59,562 nt of DNA, taken from assembly GCA_019753175.1 (NCBI GenBank), contig JAIELK010000032.1:1-59562 (forward strand), in the 5' to 3' direction. Under the pieces are notes generated by a model. That model worked only from the letters and a program-made list of their open reading frames with translations. It had not been told where the DNA came from and ran no database searches. Shown one piece after another: positions 15,527 through 25,183 of this stretch. The first letter of the stretch is position 1. Every line of letters begins with the position of its first letter. The DNA is from Hyphomonadaceae bacterium. GTDB lineage: Bacteria > Pseudomonadota > Alphaproteobacteria > Caulobacterales > Aquidulcibacteraceae. Both the position numbers and the translations under genes were made by a program.

Positions 15527-17260
15527 ATGCCGCCGCCGCCCGCGACCGCCCTGTTCGACCAACTCGCCCGCGGCTGGCGCGGCTACGCGCTGATCGCGCT
15601 GATCGCGCTGACCGCCGGCCTGTTCGGCGTCGGCAGCCTGCCGCCGATGGACATCGATGAGTCGCGCTTCATGCAGGCGACGCGGCAAATGGTTGAAACG
15701 GACGATTATGTCCGCATCCGCCTGCAGGACGAGGAGCGCAATCGCAAGCCGATCGCCATCCACTGGCTGCAGGCCGCGTCCGTGCACGTGTCCGATCCGC
15801 TGACCGACAGGCTGAACACGATCTGGCCCTATCGGCTACCGTCGGTGCTGGGGCTGGTGCTGGCGTCGCTGGCGGCGCTGTGGGCAGGCGCGGCGCTCGT
15901 TGGCCACCGCACCGCGCTGATCGGGGCCGGGCTTTACGCGTCCGGCCTGCTCGCGGGCATGGAAGGCATGACCGCGAAGACCGATTCCGTCATGGTCGGC
16001 TTCACAACGTTGGCGTTGGCAGCGCTCGCGCGCCTTCGCTTCTCGCAGCAAGCGCCTAAGCTCACTGCGGTCGTGTTCTGGCTCGCCATGGGCTGCGGCA
16101 TCCTCACCAAAGGTCCGATTACGCCGGCGGTGGCGGCAGTGACGTTGATCGCACTGGCGCTCTGGGAACGCAAAGCGGCTTGGATGAAACCGCTGGCCTG
16201 GTGGCCTGGACCGCTCTTGATGATGGCGATCACACTGCCCTGGCTGATCGCCATCGGCGTCGCCACAGAAGGCCGCTTCTACACTGAAATGCTCGCCAGC
16301 GAACTCGGACCGAAGCTGACGGGCTCTGACCCCGCGCACCAGGGTTTCCCCGGCTACTACCTGCTGCTGCTGCCGCTGCTCATTTTCCCGGCTACCTATG
16401 CGCTGCCAGCCGCGGCCCGCCTCGCATGGGATACCGTGCGAGCCAAGCGCGACGACGACGCCCACGCGCCTTTGCGCTTCCTCATCGCCTGGGCGGCGGG
16501 CACATTTCTGATTTTCGAGCTGATGCCGGCGAAGCTCGTCCACTACACGCTCCCGGCCTATCCGGCGATCGCCATGCTATGCGCGGCTGGGCTCGCCGCG
16601 ATGCGCGGGCGGCGATGGCGGACCACACATCCCGTTGGCGCTGTTCTGTTCGCGGTGTTCGGCTTGCTGATTGTTGCTGTGATGGCAGGGGTGGCGACGT
16701 TCATTCCGGGCGACGCCGCCGCCGACCTTCGCCGCGCCATCGCCACCGCGCTCGTCGGCGCGGCGATCGTCATCGCCGCCGTGGTTGGGCTTTCCGTCTT
16801 TCGCCGTGTCACCGCTCGGGCGGCGATCCTGATGGCATGCGGGCTCGCGCTCTCCTTCGGCTTGCGCGACCAGCTGGCGCCGCAGGCGCGCGGTTTGTTC
16901 GTTAGCGCCGAGGCGGTCGACGCCCTGACGCGAGCGCGGTTGATGCCACGCGAAAACGAACGCTTTTGGGTCGTGGGATATGCGCAACCGAGCTTGGTGT
17001 TCCTCACGCGCACTTCGATCAAGCTGGTGCGCGCCGACGAGCTCGGCGACGTCCAAGCGGGCGACACGATCATGATAGAAGGCCGCGTGTTGAGCGACAC
17101 AATAGCCGCCTTGGCCGAGCGGGGGCTCACTTTTGACGCTGCCGATGAGCCAGTCAGCGGCATCGCGCTGGGGCGCGGAGAGACTACGACGTTGCATTTT
17201 GGAACGGTGCGCGCTGCGCCTAACGCAGCTGCGGAGGACCGCCAAGCACAAGGTCCTTGA
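15527..17260 (+). CDS. ArnT/PMT-like polyprenyl-phosphate glycosyltransferase
   Basis: Integral membrane GT-C transferase of 577 aa. The first periplasmic loop carries the metal-site motif DIDESRF after TM1, as in ArnT (GT83). It has about 11-12 predicted spans over the first 430 residues, with conserved segments ILTKGP and PAKLVHYTLPAYPA. A C-terminal periplasmic domain of about 120 residues follows. It likely moves a sugar from a lipid carrier to an envelope acceptor such as lipid A. The ATG at 15527 was chosen; the reading frame is open far upstream but antisense to the neighbouring glycosyltransferase. Its 3-prime end overlaps a convergent gene by 41 nt. Confidence 0.9.
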   Translation: MPPPPATALFDQLARGWRGYALIALIALTAGLFGVGSLPPMDIDESRFMQATRQMVETDDYVRIRLQDEERNRKPIAIHWLQAASVHVSDPLTDRLNTIWPYRLPSVLGLVLASLAALWAGAALVGHRTALIGAGLYASGLLAGMEGMTAKTDSVMVGFTTLALAALARLRFSQQAPKLTAVVFWLAMGCGILTKGPITPAVAAVTLIALALWERKAAWMKPLAWWPGPLLMMAITLPWLIAIGVATEGRFYTEMLASELGPKLTGSDPAHQGFPGYYLLLLPLLIFPATYALPAAARLAWDTVRAKRDDDAHAPLRFLIAWAAGTFLIFELMPAKLVHYTLPAYPAIAMLCAAGLAAMRGRRWRTTHPVGAVLFAVFGLLIVAVMAGVATFIPGDAAADLRRAIATALVGAAIVIAAVVGLSVFRRVTARAAILMACGLALSFGLRDQLAPQARGLFVSAEAVDALTRARLMPRENERFWVVGYAQPSLVFLTRTSIKLVRADELGDVQAGDTIMIEGRVLSDTIAALAERGLTFDAADEPVSGIALGRGETTTLHFGTVRAAPNAAAEDRQAQGP

Positions 17261-18107
17261 GCGTCATCGCCACGAGCAGCGCCGGCGCCGCCACCAGCGC
17301 GAATGCGCGCTCGGCTGGCGTCCTTGCGCTCTTGCTTGCGAACAGAGCAAGCCCTTGCACCAGCTTGCGACGCGTGCGCCGCCTTTCGAACTGAACGCCT
17401 GACGCCATCGGATGAAACAGCACGCTGCCGCCTTGTTCGGCCATGCGGCGGCACAGGTCGAGATCGGCGCCGTCTGTTGCGTAGGCTTCATCAAAGCCCT
17501 TCAGACGGCCGAAGTCGCTGTAAGGGATCAGCATGAACTCGCCCGACACCGCCGCCACACGCGTTGCCGCCGTTGCGCGCCGGCGCATGCGCTTGCCCGC
17601 ACGCAAGCCAAGCGCCACCGCGATCGAGGAAAAGGCGTTGAGCGAGCCGGCGCGCACCAGCGGACGCTCGCGCCCCCGCATATCCATCAGCCGTCCGCCA
17701 GCGATCCATGATCCCTCAGTGTTGGCGTTAAGCGCGGCCAGTCGCGCGACCGCGCCCCGCTGCAGAACCACACTGGGATCCAAAAAAAGCAACCATCGCC
17801 CGCTGGCCTGCGATGCGCCAAGATTGGCGGCGGCGGCGACACTCAAGGCCGCGCGCGCCGGCACGACAATCACATCGCGGCGATCGGCCTGCAACGCCCG
17901 CAAACTCGAAGACACGGCTTCATCGTTAGCGTGATCGACGATGATCAACTCATCGACGGTCGGCTCAGCCAAGACGCTGCGAAGACACAGGTCAAGCGGC
18001 GCACGCGCCGAAGGCCGCATCGAGACGCGATGCGCAACCACAATAGCAGACACGCGCAGCTCAGCTGTGGCCGAGGGCAGCCGCTCACGGGATCTAAATC
18101 TATCCAC
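17220..18107 (-). CDS. Family 2 glycosyltransferase (rhamnosyltransferase-like)
   Basis: About 295 aa. The GT-A fold motifs are VSAIVVAH, ELIIVDHAND, an NLG segment (AANLGASQASG), and LLFLDPSVVL at the metal site. A DxDLCRRM motif follows (GADLDLCRRM). These match the WsaF/rhamnosyltransferase-like branch. In typical members the metal-site motif is DxD or DPD; here it is DPS, which may affect metal binding. The start is ambiguous: GTG at 18107 has GGAG upstream, while an in-frame TTG at 18197 would add 30 Arg-rich residues. The end overlaps the ArnT-like gene by 41 nt. Confidence 0.8.
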   Translation of the reverse strand: MDRFRSRERLPSATAELRVSAIVVAHRVSMRPSARAPLDLCLRSVLAEPTVDELIIVDHANDEAVSSSLRALQADRRDVIVVPARAALSVAAAANLGASQASGRWLLFLDPSVVLQRGAVARLAALNANTEGSWIAGGRLMDMRGRERPLVRAGSLNAFSSIAVALGLRAGKRMRRRATAATRVAAVSGEFMLIPYSDFGRLKGFDEAYATDGADLDLCRRMAEQGGSVLFHPMASGVQFERRRTRRKLVQGLALFASKSARTPAERAFALVAAPALLVAMTLKDLVLGGPPQLR

Positions 18108-18296
18108 CCATGTCTCCGCGTGGAGGCATCGCTGCCATCCTGTCCCCGAGCGAGAGCGGCGTCTAGGCCCAGCGCGCGCTGCCGCCGCGCCAAGCAACGA
18201 CTCGACACCGGTTACTCACAACCGCGTACGCCCGACAGGCGAGCCCAGCGTTTCTGACTGCGCCACGTGCGGCGGTCTCGGCCTTCCGCTGCGCGC

Positions 18297-20234
18297 TTAC
18301 GAACGCTTCAGGTCCGGCGGCGTCGCCTCCTCCACGAGCAACCGTTCGGCCTCGCTAAGGCTCATGATGGTTTGCGCTTCGCCGCCAAGGCGGCGCAGCG
18401 CCACGGTGTTTTGCTCGGCTTCCTTCCTGCCGACCACGGCGATCACCGGAATTTTGCTCAGCGAGTGCTCGCGGATTTTGTAGCCGACCTTTTCGTTGCG
18501 GAGATCGAGTTCCACGCGCAGCCCGGCGCGCTTGAACGCGGCGGCGACCTCATGGGCGTAGGTATCGGCCTCCTGCGTGATGGTGGCGATCACCACTTGC
18601 ACCGGCGCGAGCCACATGGGGAAAGCGCCGGCATAATGCTCGATCAAGATGCCCAGGAAGCGTTCGAACGAACCCAGAATGGCGCGGTGGAACATGACAG
18701 GGCGATGCTTGGCGCCGTCCTCGCCGACATATTCGGCGTTGAGTCGCTCGGGCAGCACGAAATCGAGCTGGTGGGTGCCGCACTGCCAGGTGCGCCCGAT
18801 CGCGTCCTTCAAATGGAATTCAAGCTTGGGCCCGTAGAAGGCGCCTTCGCCCGGGAGAATTTCGAGCTTCTCTCCGGCCGCCTCCGCCGCCTCGCGCAGG
18901 ATGCGCTCGGCCTTGTCCCAGATCTCGTCCTCGCCGAAACGCACATCAGGCCGCAAAGCAAGCTTCACCGCATGCAACTCCACGCCGACATCCTCGTAGA
19001 TCGAACGCAGCAATTTGCAGAAGGCAATGGTCTCGGGAACCAATTGCGCCTCGGTGCAGAAAATGTGCGCATCGTCTTGTACAAAAGCGCGCACGCGCAT
19101 CAGCCCCTGCAACGCGCCGGAAGGCTCGTAGCGGTGACATGAGCCGAATTCGCTCAGCCGCAACGGCAGATCGCGATAGCTTTTCTGGCCGACATTGAAA
19201 ATCTGCACGTGGCCGGGGCAATTCATCGGTTTCACCGCCAGCACTTCGCCTTCGACCGTCTCGCAGGTGAACATGTTGGCGTGGAATTTCTGCCAATGGC
19301 CGGATTTTTCCCACAAGGAGCGGTCGAGAATCTGGGGCGCCTTCACTTCGCTGTAGCCGGCCGCATCAAGCCGGCGGCGCAAATAATTCTCCAGCGTGCG
19401 CCACAGCGTCCAGCCCTTCGGGTGCCAGAACACCATGCCCTTGCCCTCTTCCTGGAAATGGAAGAGTTCCAATTGCCGCCCGAGCTTGCGATGGTCGCGC
19501 TTCTCGGCCTCCTCAAGACGCTTCAGATAATCTTCGAGCTGCTTTTCATCGGCCCAGGCCGTGCCATAGATGCGCTGGAGCTGCGCATTCTTTTGATCGC
19601 CGCGCCAATAGGCGCCCGCAAGCTTCATCAACTTGAAGGCTTTGCCGAGCCGGACGGTGCTGGGCAGGTGCGGCCCGCGGCAGAGATCGCCCCATTGGTC
19701 GCCGTGGCTATAGATCGTGATCGGATCGCCTGGCTTGATGACTTCGTCGATGGTCTCGGCCTTGTAGATTTCGCCGATCGACTTGAAGTAGGCGATTGCC
19801 GCTTCCTTTTCCCAGACCTTGCGGATGATCGGCAGATCGGCATCGACGATCTCCTTCATGCGCTTTTCGATTGTCTCGAAATCGTCCGTAGAGAACGGCT
19901 CCTCGCGCGCGAAATCGTAGTAAAAACCATCCTCCGTCACCGGGCCGAACGTCACTTGGGTGCCGGGGAACAGCTCCTGCACCGCTTGCGCCAGAACGTG
20001 CGCCGCATCGTGGCGCAGCACGTCGAGGCCCTCGGCGCTATCGCGCATGATCAGTTCGAACGTGCCGCCGCCTTCGAGCGGCCGCGTCAAATCCCACCAC
20101 GCGCCATCGATCTTGGCGGCGACGACCTTTTTGGCGAGCGATTTCGAAATGCCTTCGGCAACAGCGAGCGGGGTGATGGCGTCAGCGTACTCGCGCTGGG
20201 CGCCGTCTGGGAATTTAAGAACAATGCCTGCCAT
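18297..20234 (-). CDS. thrS: Threonine--tRNA ligase
   Basis: Charges tRNA-Thr. It is 645 aa, full length. Domains in order: TGS (1-62), the editing domain with HDAAH (H75, H79) and CRGPH, then the class II catalytic core. Core motifs include the zinc-site Cys in [15 protein letters not shown], and [16 protein letters not shown]-terminal anticodon-binding domain ([13 protein letters not shown] to RRLGG) completes it. It starts 3 nt after the alpha/beta-hydrolase lipoprotein gene on the same strand, so it is part of a yidD - hydrolase - thrS transcription unit. Confidence 0.98.
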   Translation of the reverse strand: MAGIVLKFPDGAQREYADAITPLAVAEGISKSLAKKVVAAKIDGAWWDLTRPLEGGGTFELIMRDSAEGLDVLRHDAAHVLAQAVQELFPGTQVTFGPVTEDGFYYDFAREEPFSTDDFETIEKRMKEIVDADLPIIRKVWEKEAAIAYFKSIGEIYKAETIDEVIKPGDPITIYSHGDQWGDLCRGPHLPSTVRLGKAFKLMKLAGAYWRGDQKNAQLQRIYGTAWADEKQLEDYLKRLEEAEKRDHRKLGRQLELFHFQEEGKGMVFWHPKGWTLWRTLENYLRRRLDAAGYSEVKAPQILDRSLWEKSGHWQKFHANMFTCETVEGEVLAVKPMNCPGHVQIFNVGQKSYRDLPLRLSEFGSCHRYEPSGALQGLMRVRAFVQDDAHIFCTEAQLVPETIAFCKLLRSIYEDVGVELHAVKLALRPDVRFGEDEIWDKAERILREAAEAAGEKLEILPGEGAFYGPKLEFHLKDAIGRTWQCGTHQLDFVLPERLNAEYVGEDGAKHRPVMFHRAILGSFERFLGILIEHYAGAFPMWLAPVQVVIATITQEADTYAHEVAAAFKRAGLRVELDLRNEKVGYKIREHSLSKIPVIAVVGRKEAEQNTVALRRLGGEAQTIMSLSEAERLLVEEATPPDLKRS

Positions 20235-20237
20235 GGT

Positions 20238-21134
20238 TCACTCTACTTGCGCGGATCGAAGCGCATGGAAGAAGGGACTAACTTCCGTCGCGAAATTCGG
20301 CTGCCGCCAGACATTCTGATGGCCAGCGTCAGGAAACTCGACGTAGGTCACTGCAATGCCTTTAGACTGCAGCGCTGATACGAGCGAGCGGCTCAAGGCG
20401 ACGGGCAGCGTATCGTCGCGCCCGGCACCCAAAACCAGAACGGGAACGCGCGAACTCTCCAGCGCTACTGCCGTATCGTACGTGGCCAAGCCCTCCGCGA
20501 CATCGATCCGTAGAAACGGCGCCGCGTACCAAGGTGTCCAGGCGTCGGCCACTTCATCAGCCGAACGCGCCGTGGTTTCCAAAATAACCGCATCAGTCTG
20601 CGCCGTCTGTCGGGCCATTTCACCGCACACGAAACCACCGAGCGAATGCCCCCAAAGCACCAGCGGGCGCTGGTCCGAAGCTGTGGCCACGGCGAACGCG
20701 GCAACCAAACGCGAAGCATTTTCCAACCGTGCGCGGCTGGGTTCGCCCTCGCTATCGCCATAGCCTGGATAGTCGAACAGCAGAATGTCGCCGAATGGCA
20801 GCGCCTTGGAAGCGTAGGCGGGTCCGGAGTTATAACGATCGGCAGCGTTGCCGCCGCAAATGACGATCAGCGGGCGCCCAGGACCTGGGCGAGTCGCCAG
20901 CGTATACGCGACGCGTTCAGCGGGCGCGCCCAAGAAACCGTGCTGAACCTGCGCTCCCGGCGAAGCTTCTAGCAACCTGTCGAGCGGCCAGCGCGCCGTC
21001 AACTCGTCTCCGGATTGAGCGCGTTGCTCAACCGCAGGCGGCGCGAACACGGTCGTCTCGTCGATTGCCATCGCACAGCCGGACACAAGCAATGAGAAAA
21101 TCCAAATCGAACTCAGTCGCATCACGAACCTCAT
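20238..21134 (-). CDS. Alpha/beta-hydrolase lipoprotein
   Basis: A 298-aa exported hydrolase with lipobox VSGC near residue 20 after a hydrophobic stretch. Fold motifs: [16 protein letters not shown] (oxyanion region), [13 protein letters not shown], and the nucleophile elbow GHSLGG (Ser). The likely acid is in [12 protein letters not shown] and the likely His in FPDAGHQN. The substrate is unknown. The start ATG at 21134 overlaps the yidD stop (ATGA), and thrS follows 3 nt downstream; an alternative Met is 4 codons later. It is probably anchored to a membrane facing the periplasm. Confidence 0.9.
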   Translation of the reverse strand: MRFVMRLSSIWIFSLLVSGCAMAIDETTVFAPPAVEQRAQSGDELTARWPLDRLLEASPGAQVQHGFLGAPAERVAYTLATRPGPGRPLIVICGGNAADRYNSGPAYASKALPFGDILLFDYPGYGDSEGEPSRARLENASRLVAAFAVATASDQRPLVLWGHSLGGFVCGEMARQTAQTDAVILETTARSADEVADAWTPWYAAPFLRIDVAEGLATYDTAVALESSRVPVLVLGAGRDDTLPVALSRSLVSALQSKGIAVTYVEFPDAGHQNVWRQPNFATEVSPFFHALRSAQVE

Positions 21135-21451
21135 CTCTCGAACCTGCCTTCCTGTGGCGGCGCGCGATATCCGTGTTTCCAGTCACCGAACGCCCAGGGC
21201 GCATACCAGGGCGCGCGCGGCTTCGTCTCCGGCGCGGGATCCCAGCCGTGACCCCCGAAAGGGTGACAACGGCAAAGCCGAGCCAGCGCCATCCAGCCGC
21301 CTGCCCAGGCGCCGTGCGCGCGGGTCGCATCAGCGGCATACGACGAGCATGTCGGCAAGTACCGGCACTGTCGCCCGATCAGCGGCGAGAGCGTCCACTT
21401 GTAGAGCTGGATGAGGGCCAAGAGCCCCCGTGCTGGCAGGCTCGGCGACAT
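21131..21451 (-). CDS. yidD: Membrane protein insertion efficiency factor YidD
   Basis: Small protein of 106 aa linked to YidC-dependent membrane insertion. The family core is intact: [24 protein letters not shown] is conserved in sequence and spacing, followed by [10 protein letters not shown] and [15 protein letters not shown]. The conserved Cys residues are present. The C-terminal tail (about 35 residues, Trp/Pro-rich) is longer than in E. coli. It overlaps the downstream hydrolase start by 4 nt. Confidence 0.96.
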   Translation of the reverse strand: MSPSLPARGLLALIQLYKWTLSPLIGRQCRYLPTCSSYAADATRAHGAWAGGWMALARLCRCHPFGGHGWDPAPETKPRAPWYAPWAFGDWKHGYRAPPQEGRFER

Positions 21452-21603
21452 GGGAAACCAACGGATTGCGTGAAGAGGGATCGGGTCAAACGATTGCCGC
21501 TGCGGCGCGCCCGATCTCGCGCCGCCGGCGTCAGTAGGTAATCGTGTCGGTCAGACGACGAAGCATGTCGCCGTGCATACACGAGCCGCGCGCGTGACTC
21601 AAC

Positions 21604-21909
21604 CTATTGCGGCGGCGTCGGCGTCGCCGCCTCGCCCTGCTCTACCCGCCGGCACTGCACCTGCGTGAACGCGCCCCAGCATTGCACTACCGGGTTCTCG
21701 CCGAGGCTGACGGTGTACTTCGCAGCCACGTAATAATTGTTGTACTGCCGGTCGCCCGCCACTTGCGCGCCGACGCCCTGCATCAGCTCGCCGAGCGTGC
21801 CCGGATCGTTCAGCAGCGCTTCGGCCGCAGTCCGCATGGCCGGTTCTTCCGGCTTGGTGAAATAGCCGGCCACCCCGGCGATGACCAAAAGCAGCAATAT
21901 CCAGCGCAT
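21604..21909 (-). CDS. Hypothetical small exported protein
   Basis: A 101-aa protein with an N-terminal hydrophobic segment (WILLLLVIAGVAGYF) serving as signal or anchor, then a mostly soluble domain with two Cys (VVQCWGA and QVQCRRV) that could pair in the periplasm. The tail is Pro/Thr-rich. The start TKPEEPAMRTAAEALL resembles small DUF4359-type proteins, but this is weak. It is monocistronic, between the IscU-like gene and yidD. Confidence 0.7.
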   Translation of the reverse strand: MRWILLLLVIAGVAGYFTKPEEPAMRTAAEALLNDPGTLGELMQGVGAQVAGDRQYNNYYVAAKYTVSLGENPVVQCWGAFTQVQCRRVEQGEAATPTPPQ

Positions 21910-21979
21910 GACCCGATCCTCCCTGCCCAGACGCTAGCCGCGCGAGCGGCCAGCGCAAGCGAATACTCGGCTGAACGCG

Positions 21980-22426
21980 TTACGTGGTGGCGCCGCCCCT
22001 CACATGAGCGATCGCCCTCTCCAGCGCTTCAACCGCAGCGTCGAAAGCGAGCATGGTCGAGGCGTGTCTCGGAGGATAATCGCGTACGCCCTCCAAATGC
22101 CTGAGCTCCCAGAAGCGGCCCTGCGGCGGCGGTGCGCCCTCCTTCAGCATTGCGCGCAGGCTGTCGCGAGCCGCGCGAACTTCGTCGGGGCGCGCACCGA
22201 TGGCGTGCATCGCCAACACCGCTGTCGCCGCTTGTCCAAGCGCGCAGGCTTTCGGGTGCACCGCTATCTCGCTCACCACGCCGTCCTTGAGCTTGACTTC
22301 CACCGTCACCACCGAACCGCAGACGCGGCTCACCTTGGTCGCGGCGCCATCCGGCGACGCGAGCCGCCCGACGTGGGGGATTTCGGCCGCCAGCTCCAGG
22401 ACCCGCGGATGGTAGAGATCGTCCAT
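21980..22426 (-). CDS. IscU/NifU-like iron-sulfur scaffold protein
   Basis: A 148-aa protein of the Fe-S scaffold family. It retains two of the three ligand cysteines of IscU: C36 in RVCGSVV and C61 in KACALGQ. The position of the third reads RHASTM, so that Cys is replaced. The conserved helix after ALGQA and the VRDYPPRHAS block match the divergent alphaproteobacterial form of this family that I remember, so the loss is probably a clade trait. The ATG at 22426 gives the family N-terminus (MDDLYHPRVLELA). It is divergent from the SseB-like gene. Confidence 0.88.
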   Translation of the reverse strand: MDDLYHPRVLELAAEIPHVGRLASPDGAATKVSRVCGSVVTVEVKLKDGVVSEIAVHPKACALGQAATAVLAMHAIGARPDEVRAARDSLRAMLKEGAPPPQGRFWELRHLEGVRDYPPRHASTMLAFDAAVEALERAIAHVRGGATT

Positions 22427-22480
22427 CGCCCTTATGTGGCCTTGCTTGCGGGCCAAGCAAAGGCGCAAATGGAGGCGGCG

Positions 22481-23023
22481 ATGCGGAGGCTGTTGATTTT
22501 GGCGGGCGCGCTGTTGGCGCTGGCTGGGTCGCCAGCCTTGGCGCAAACTGGCCAAGACGCTGCGACGAATGTGAGCCGTCCATCGCCCCCGCCCGAAATC
22601 GAACCCCGGAACGCGCTAGAGCAGGCTTTCTTGCGCGCCCTGCACGAAGAGGACGCGCGTCCGGCCTTCCGCCGTTTGTTTTTGACATCCTACGTGGCGC
22701 TGGCCATCGCCGAGCGCGCGCCTGACGCACCGCCCCGCATCATCACCCTGCGCAGCGGCAGACCGACCGCGCTGATCTTCACCAGCGGCGGACGCGCGGC
22801 CGAAGTCATGGGCGCTCAAGCGCCGGTGCTGATGCTGACCGGCCGGCAGGCGCTTCAGCGCGTGCGCGACACCAACGTCGTGATCAACGTCAATCTGGCG
22901 CCGGCGCTCACCTTGGAACCGGAAGACATCGAAGCCATGCTTTCGATGCCGGATGAGAGCCCAGCGCCGCCAACCGGCTCTGTCGAACCCGTCGATCCTC
23001 GCTTAGCTGGGCCCACCCAATAG
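22481..23023 (+). CDS. Exported SseB-like protein
   Basis: A 180-aa protein with a cleavable signal peptide (residues 1-20, ending PALAQ). An SseB N-terminal-type domain follows: NALEQAFLRALHEEDARPAF, then ALIFTSGGRAAEVMG, and INVNLAPALTLEPEDIEAML. SseB-like domains usually occur in cytosolic proteins, so export is unusual. The ATG at 22481 has GGAGG five bases upstream and was preferred to the ATG at 22469. The last 21 nt overlap the end of the convergent lipoprotein gene. Function unknown. Confidence 0.8.
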   Translation: MRRLLILAGALLALAGSPALAQTGQDAATNVSRPSPPPEIEPRNALEQAFLRALHEEDARPAFRRLFLTSYVALAIAERAPDAPPRIITLRSGRPTALIFTSGGRAAEVMGAQAPVLMLTGRQALQRVRDTNVVINVNLAPALTLEPEDIEAMLSMPDESPAPPTGSVEPVDPRLAGPTQ

Positions 23024-23446
23024 GCCGTCGCCGCCGCAGCGGCGGTCGTACAATCCGCGCGTCCGCGCCAGTCGCGCGTCGCCGGAGGTGTCGAAGAGAT
23101 GGACTTGCCACGTATGTGTGCAACCATTGGCGGTGATCGTTCGCCGGCACACTTGCGCCGGAGGATCGCCGCGGCCATTGGTGCGCGCCGGCCCGGCAGC
23201 ACATGTGAATTCGGCGCGGCGCAGATCGCCGAAAACCGCCGATAACTCCAATCCTGCAGCGTATCGAGCGTTGATCTGCGCCTGGAAGGTCGAAAGCGTG
23301 GACGCTTCGGAAGCGTGACGCCAGTCGCCGAGTTCGATCGGCGTTGAAGGGATGCGGCCGCTCCCGACCGGCGCCGCGGGTCCGGCTGGGGTGGCGCATG
23401 CAGCAAGCGCGAGAGCAAGCGCCACCAAGGCGTAAACAGTGCGCAT
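23003..23446 (-). CDS. Hypothetical lipoprotein, Cys-rich paralogue A
   Basis: A 147-aa lipoprotein (signal with LAAC at about residues 14-17). The mature part contains FQAQINARYAAG, a Cys in EFTCAAG, then VCRRTI, NGCTHTWQVHLFD and a last Cys in YDRRCGG. The same order of Cys residues and a similar FQA..RYAG stretch occur in the protein encoded at 23448-23888, 1 nt upstream in the same operon, so the two are tandem paralogues. Function unknown; disulfide-stabilised periplasmic domains are likely. Confidence 0.75.
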   Translation of the reverse strand: MRTVYALVALALALAACATPAGPAAPVGSGRIPSTPIELGDWRHASEASTLSTFQAQINARYAAGLELSAVFGDLRRAEFTCAAGPARTNGRGDPPAQVCRRTITANGCTHTWQVHLFDTSGDARLARTRGLYDRRCGGDGLLGGPS

Positions 23447-23447
23447 T

Positions 23448-23888
23448 TCAGTTGTTCCTGCCGCCGCTCAGACACACGCGATCGAAGCCGGCAATGGGAT
23501 CGCGTCGATTGCGCTCGATCACAACATACCAATCGAACGCGCAACCGCTTTCGACAATCTCGATCCGGCAATCAAGCCGCTGCCCATCCTGGCACACGAA
23601 GCCGTTCGCTTCGAGATTGGTGCGCACGGCGTCCGCCTCCTGACCGGCATAGCGCTCGCGAACGCGTGCTTGGAAAGCCACGCCATATTCAGCGCTGACC
23701 TGGCGCCATTGGCCAAACTCCAGGCCGCCCGACCCCTCACCCTCAGGCGGCGGCGCGCGCGTAGACGCGACAGCGGGTGGCGGCAGGGCCGAGCCCCGCT
23801 CGACCGGAAACGGAAGCGGGCCGAGATCCTGGGCAAAGGCGGGCGCGCCAACACATGCCGTGGCGACGGCGAAGAGTAATCCGCGCAT
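23448..23888 (-). CDS. Hypothetical secreted protein, Cys-rich paralogue B
   Basis: A 146-aa secreted protein with a signal peptide (cleavage near APAFAQ, residue 20). The mature part has a Pro-rich linker, then FQARVRERYAGQEA, GFVCQDG, LDCRIEI, SGCAFDWYVVIE and DRVCLSGG. The four Cys and the aromatic segment after the third one align with the adjacent lipoprotein at 23003-23446. It starts at the ATG at 23888. The gene pair looks like a local duplication in which one copy became lipidated, but function is unknown. Confidence 0.75.
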   Translation of the reverse strand: MRGLLFAVATACVGAPAFAQDLGPLPFPVERGSALPPPAVASTRAPPPEGEGSGGLEFGQWRQVSAEYGVAFQARVRERYAGQEADAVRTNLEANGFVCQDGQRLDCRIEIVESGCAFDWYVVIERNRRDPIAGFDRVCLSGGRNN

Positions 23889-24002
23889 GAAATCCCTTTG
23901 GCGCCCGCCCCGGCCCGCGACGGCGTAGTCTGAGCTGACGGCGTGTTCAAGGCGCCATAGCGCCGGCACTGGTTTTGAGCCTTACTGGAAGCTGGAGTTC
24001 CA

Positions 24003-24500
24003 ATGGCCGCGCCGATCCCCAGACGCATCCCGCCGCTTGCTTGGCGCAAGCCAGCTCTGATTTGGACTCCGCTGGCGTTGGCCGCGGCAATCTTGTGGCC
24101 ATACCCCTTGCTGCAGGACGACCCCGGCCTGGGCCGGCTCGTGCTCTTGGGCCTCGTGGCCACTCTTGCGCTTACCCTCATTGCTCTCGCTGTAGCTTGG
24201 GCCCTCGGCCACCCACCGCGAACGCGGCGGCTGGTGGTGTTGTATGTCGTCGTGGCTGGCGCGGCGGTCTCCACCGTCGGACCCTTTGCAGCAAACAGCC
24301 TGGTTTCGGGGCCTGGCGGGTTGGCTCCGATCGCCGCATCACCGTTGGCGGCGGTGATGGGCCTGCCGGTCGCACTTGCCTCCGGTCTGCTGTTTGCGTG
24401 GCTCGCGCTCACGCGGCGGGACACCGCCGATGAAGACATGCTGGGCGACAACGTCTTCGTCTATCGTGGCGGCGCCTTGGGTGACGACGCCACGCCCTAG
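24003..24500 (+). CDS. Hypothetical four-span membrane protein
   Basis: A 165-aa inner-membrane protein with four predicted spans (about residues 18-36, 43-67, 77-97 and 107-136) and a short acidic C-terminal tail (DTADEDMLGDN). No catalytic residues stand out and the family is not recognised. It starts at the ATG at 24003. Its stop overlaps the stop of convergent piuC by 4 nt. Confidence 0.7.
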   Translation: MAAPIPRRIPPLAWRKPALIWTPLALAAAILWPYPLLQDDPGLGRLVLLGLVATLALTLIALAVAWALGHPPRTRRLVVLYVVVAGAAVSTVGPFAANSLVSGPGGLAPIAASPLAAVMGLPVALASGLLFAWLALTRRDTADEDMLGDNVFVYRGGALGDDATP

Positions 24501-25171
24501 CTGCGCGCCCACATCCGCAGCAGGTTCGAGATCGACTTGTCGAGCCGCAACATCTCGTCACGCGCCAGGCCCGCCTCGCCCATACGCAAACGCAGCACTG
24601 AGAGATCGAATAGGATTTCGCGCCGTGCGGCGTCGGCGACGCAGCTCTCAATCCAACCCACGCACGCGAGACGAACCCCGCGGGTCACCGGCGCAACCAT
24701 GTGAATGGAGCCCGCCGGATAAAGAATGGCATTGCCGGCGGCGAGCTTGATGCTCTGGTCGCCGAGCGCGCTTTGCACCACCAACTCTCCACCATCGTAG
24801 CTGTCCGCATCGGCGAGAAAGAGCGTGAACGCCAGATCGGTTCTGAGCTTGTCGGCGCCCGCTCCCATCAGCGCATCGTCGGTGTGCAGGCCATAGGTCA
24901 TGCCCGGCTCGTACCGCGAGAACAGCAACCGTGAGACCCGCGCCGGCCGCGCCGCGAGTTCGAACAGCGGATGGCGCGCCAGCGCCTCGGCCACGAAGCG
25001 CTCGAGGGCCTGCGTGCGCGAGTCGGACCCCTCGGCTTGCAGGTTCTCCTTCACCGCGCGCGCGACCGCACCGGCCGTGCGCTTACCCGGCGCCCATTGC
25101 AGTTCGGCGAGGCCCGCACACACGCGCTGCAGGTCGTCGGGCTCGAGCACGCGCTCCAGAATAATACTCAT
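24497..25171 (-). CDS. piuC: Fe(II)/2-oxoglutarate dioxygenase PiuC (PKHD-type hydroxylase)
   Basis: A 224-aa dioxygenase of the PiuC/YbiX family, which in many Gram-negatives accompanies TonB-dependent siderophore receptors and is iron-regulated. The iron ligands are H96 and D98 (LHTDD) and H157 (IHMV); the 2-oxoglutarate-binding Arg is R167. SRYEPGMTYG and LYPAGSIH are typical. The ATG at 25171 gives the family start MSIILERVL. A Fur-like palindrome lies 13 nt upstream, consistent with iron-starvation induction. No TonB receptor is nearby; the neighbour across the palindrome is an unknown lipoprotein. Confidence 0.93.
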   Translation of the reverse strand: MSIILERVLEPDDLQRVCAGLAELQWAPGKRTAGAVARAVKENLQAEGSDSRTQALERFVAEALARHPLFELAARPARVSRLLFSRYEPGMTYGLHTDDALMGAGADKLRTDLAFTLFLADADSYDGGELVVQSALGDQSIKLAAGNAILYPAGSIHMVAPVTRGVRLACVGWIESCVADAARREILFDLSVLRLRMGEAGLARDEMLRLDKSISNLLRMWARS

Positions 25172-25183
25172 CGTTTTGTTTAT

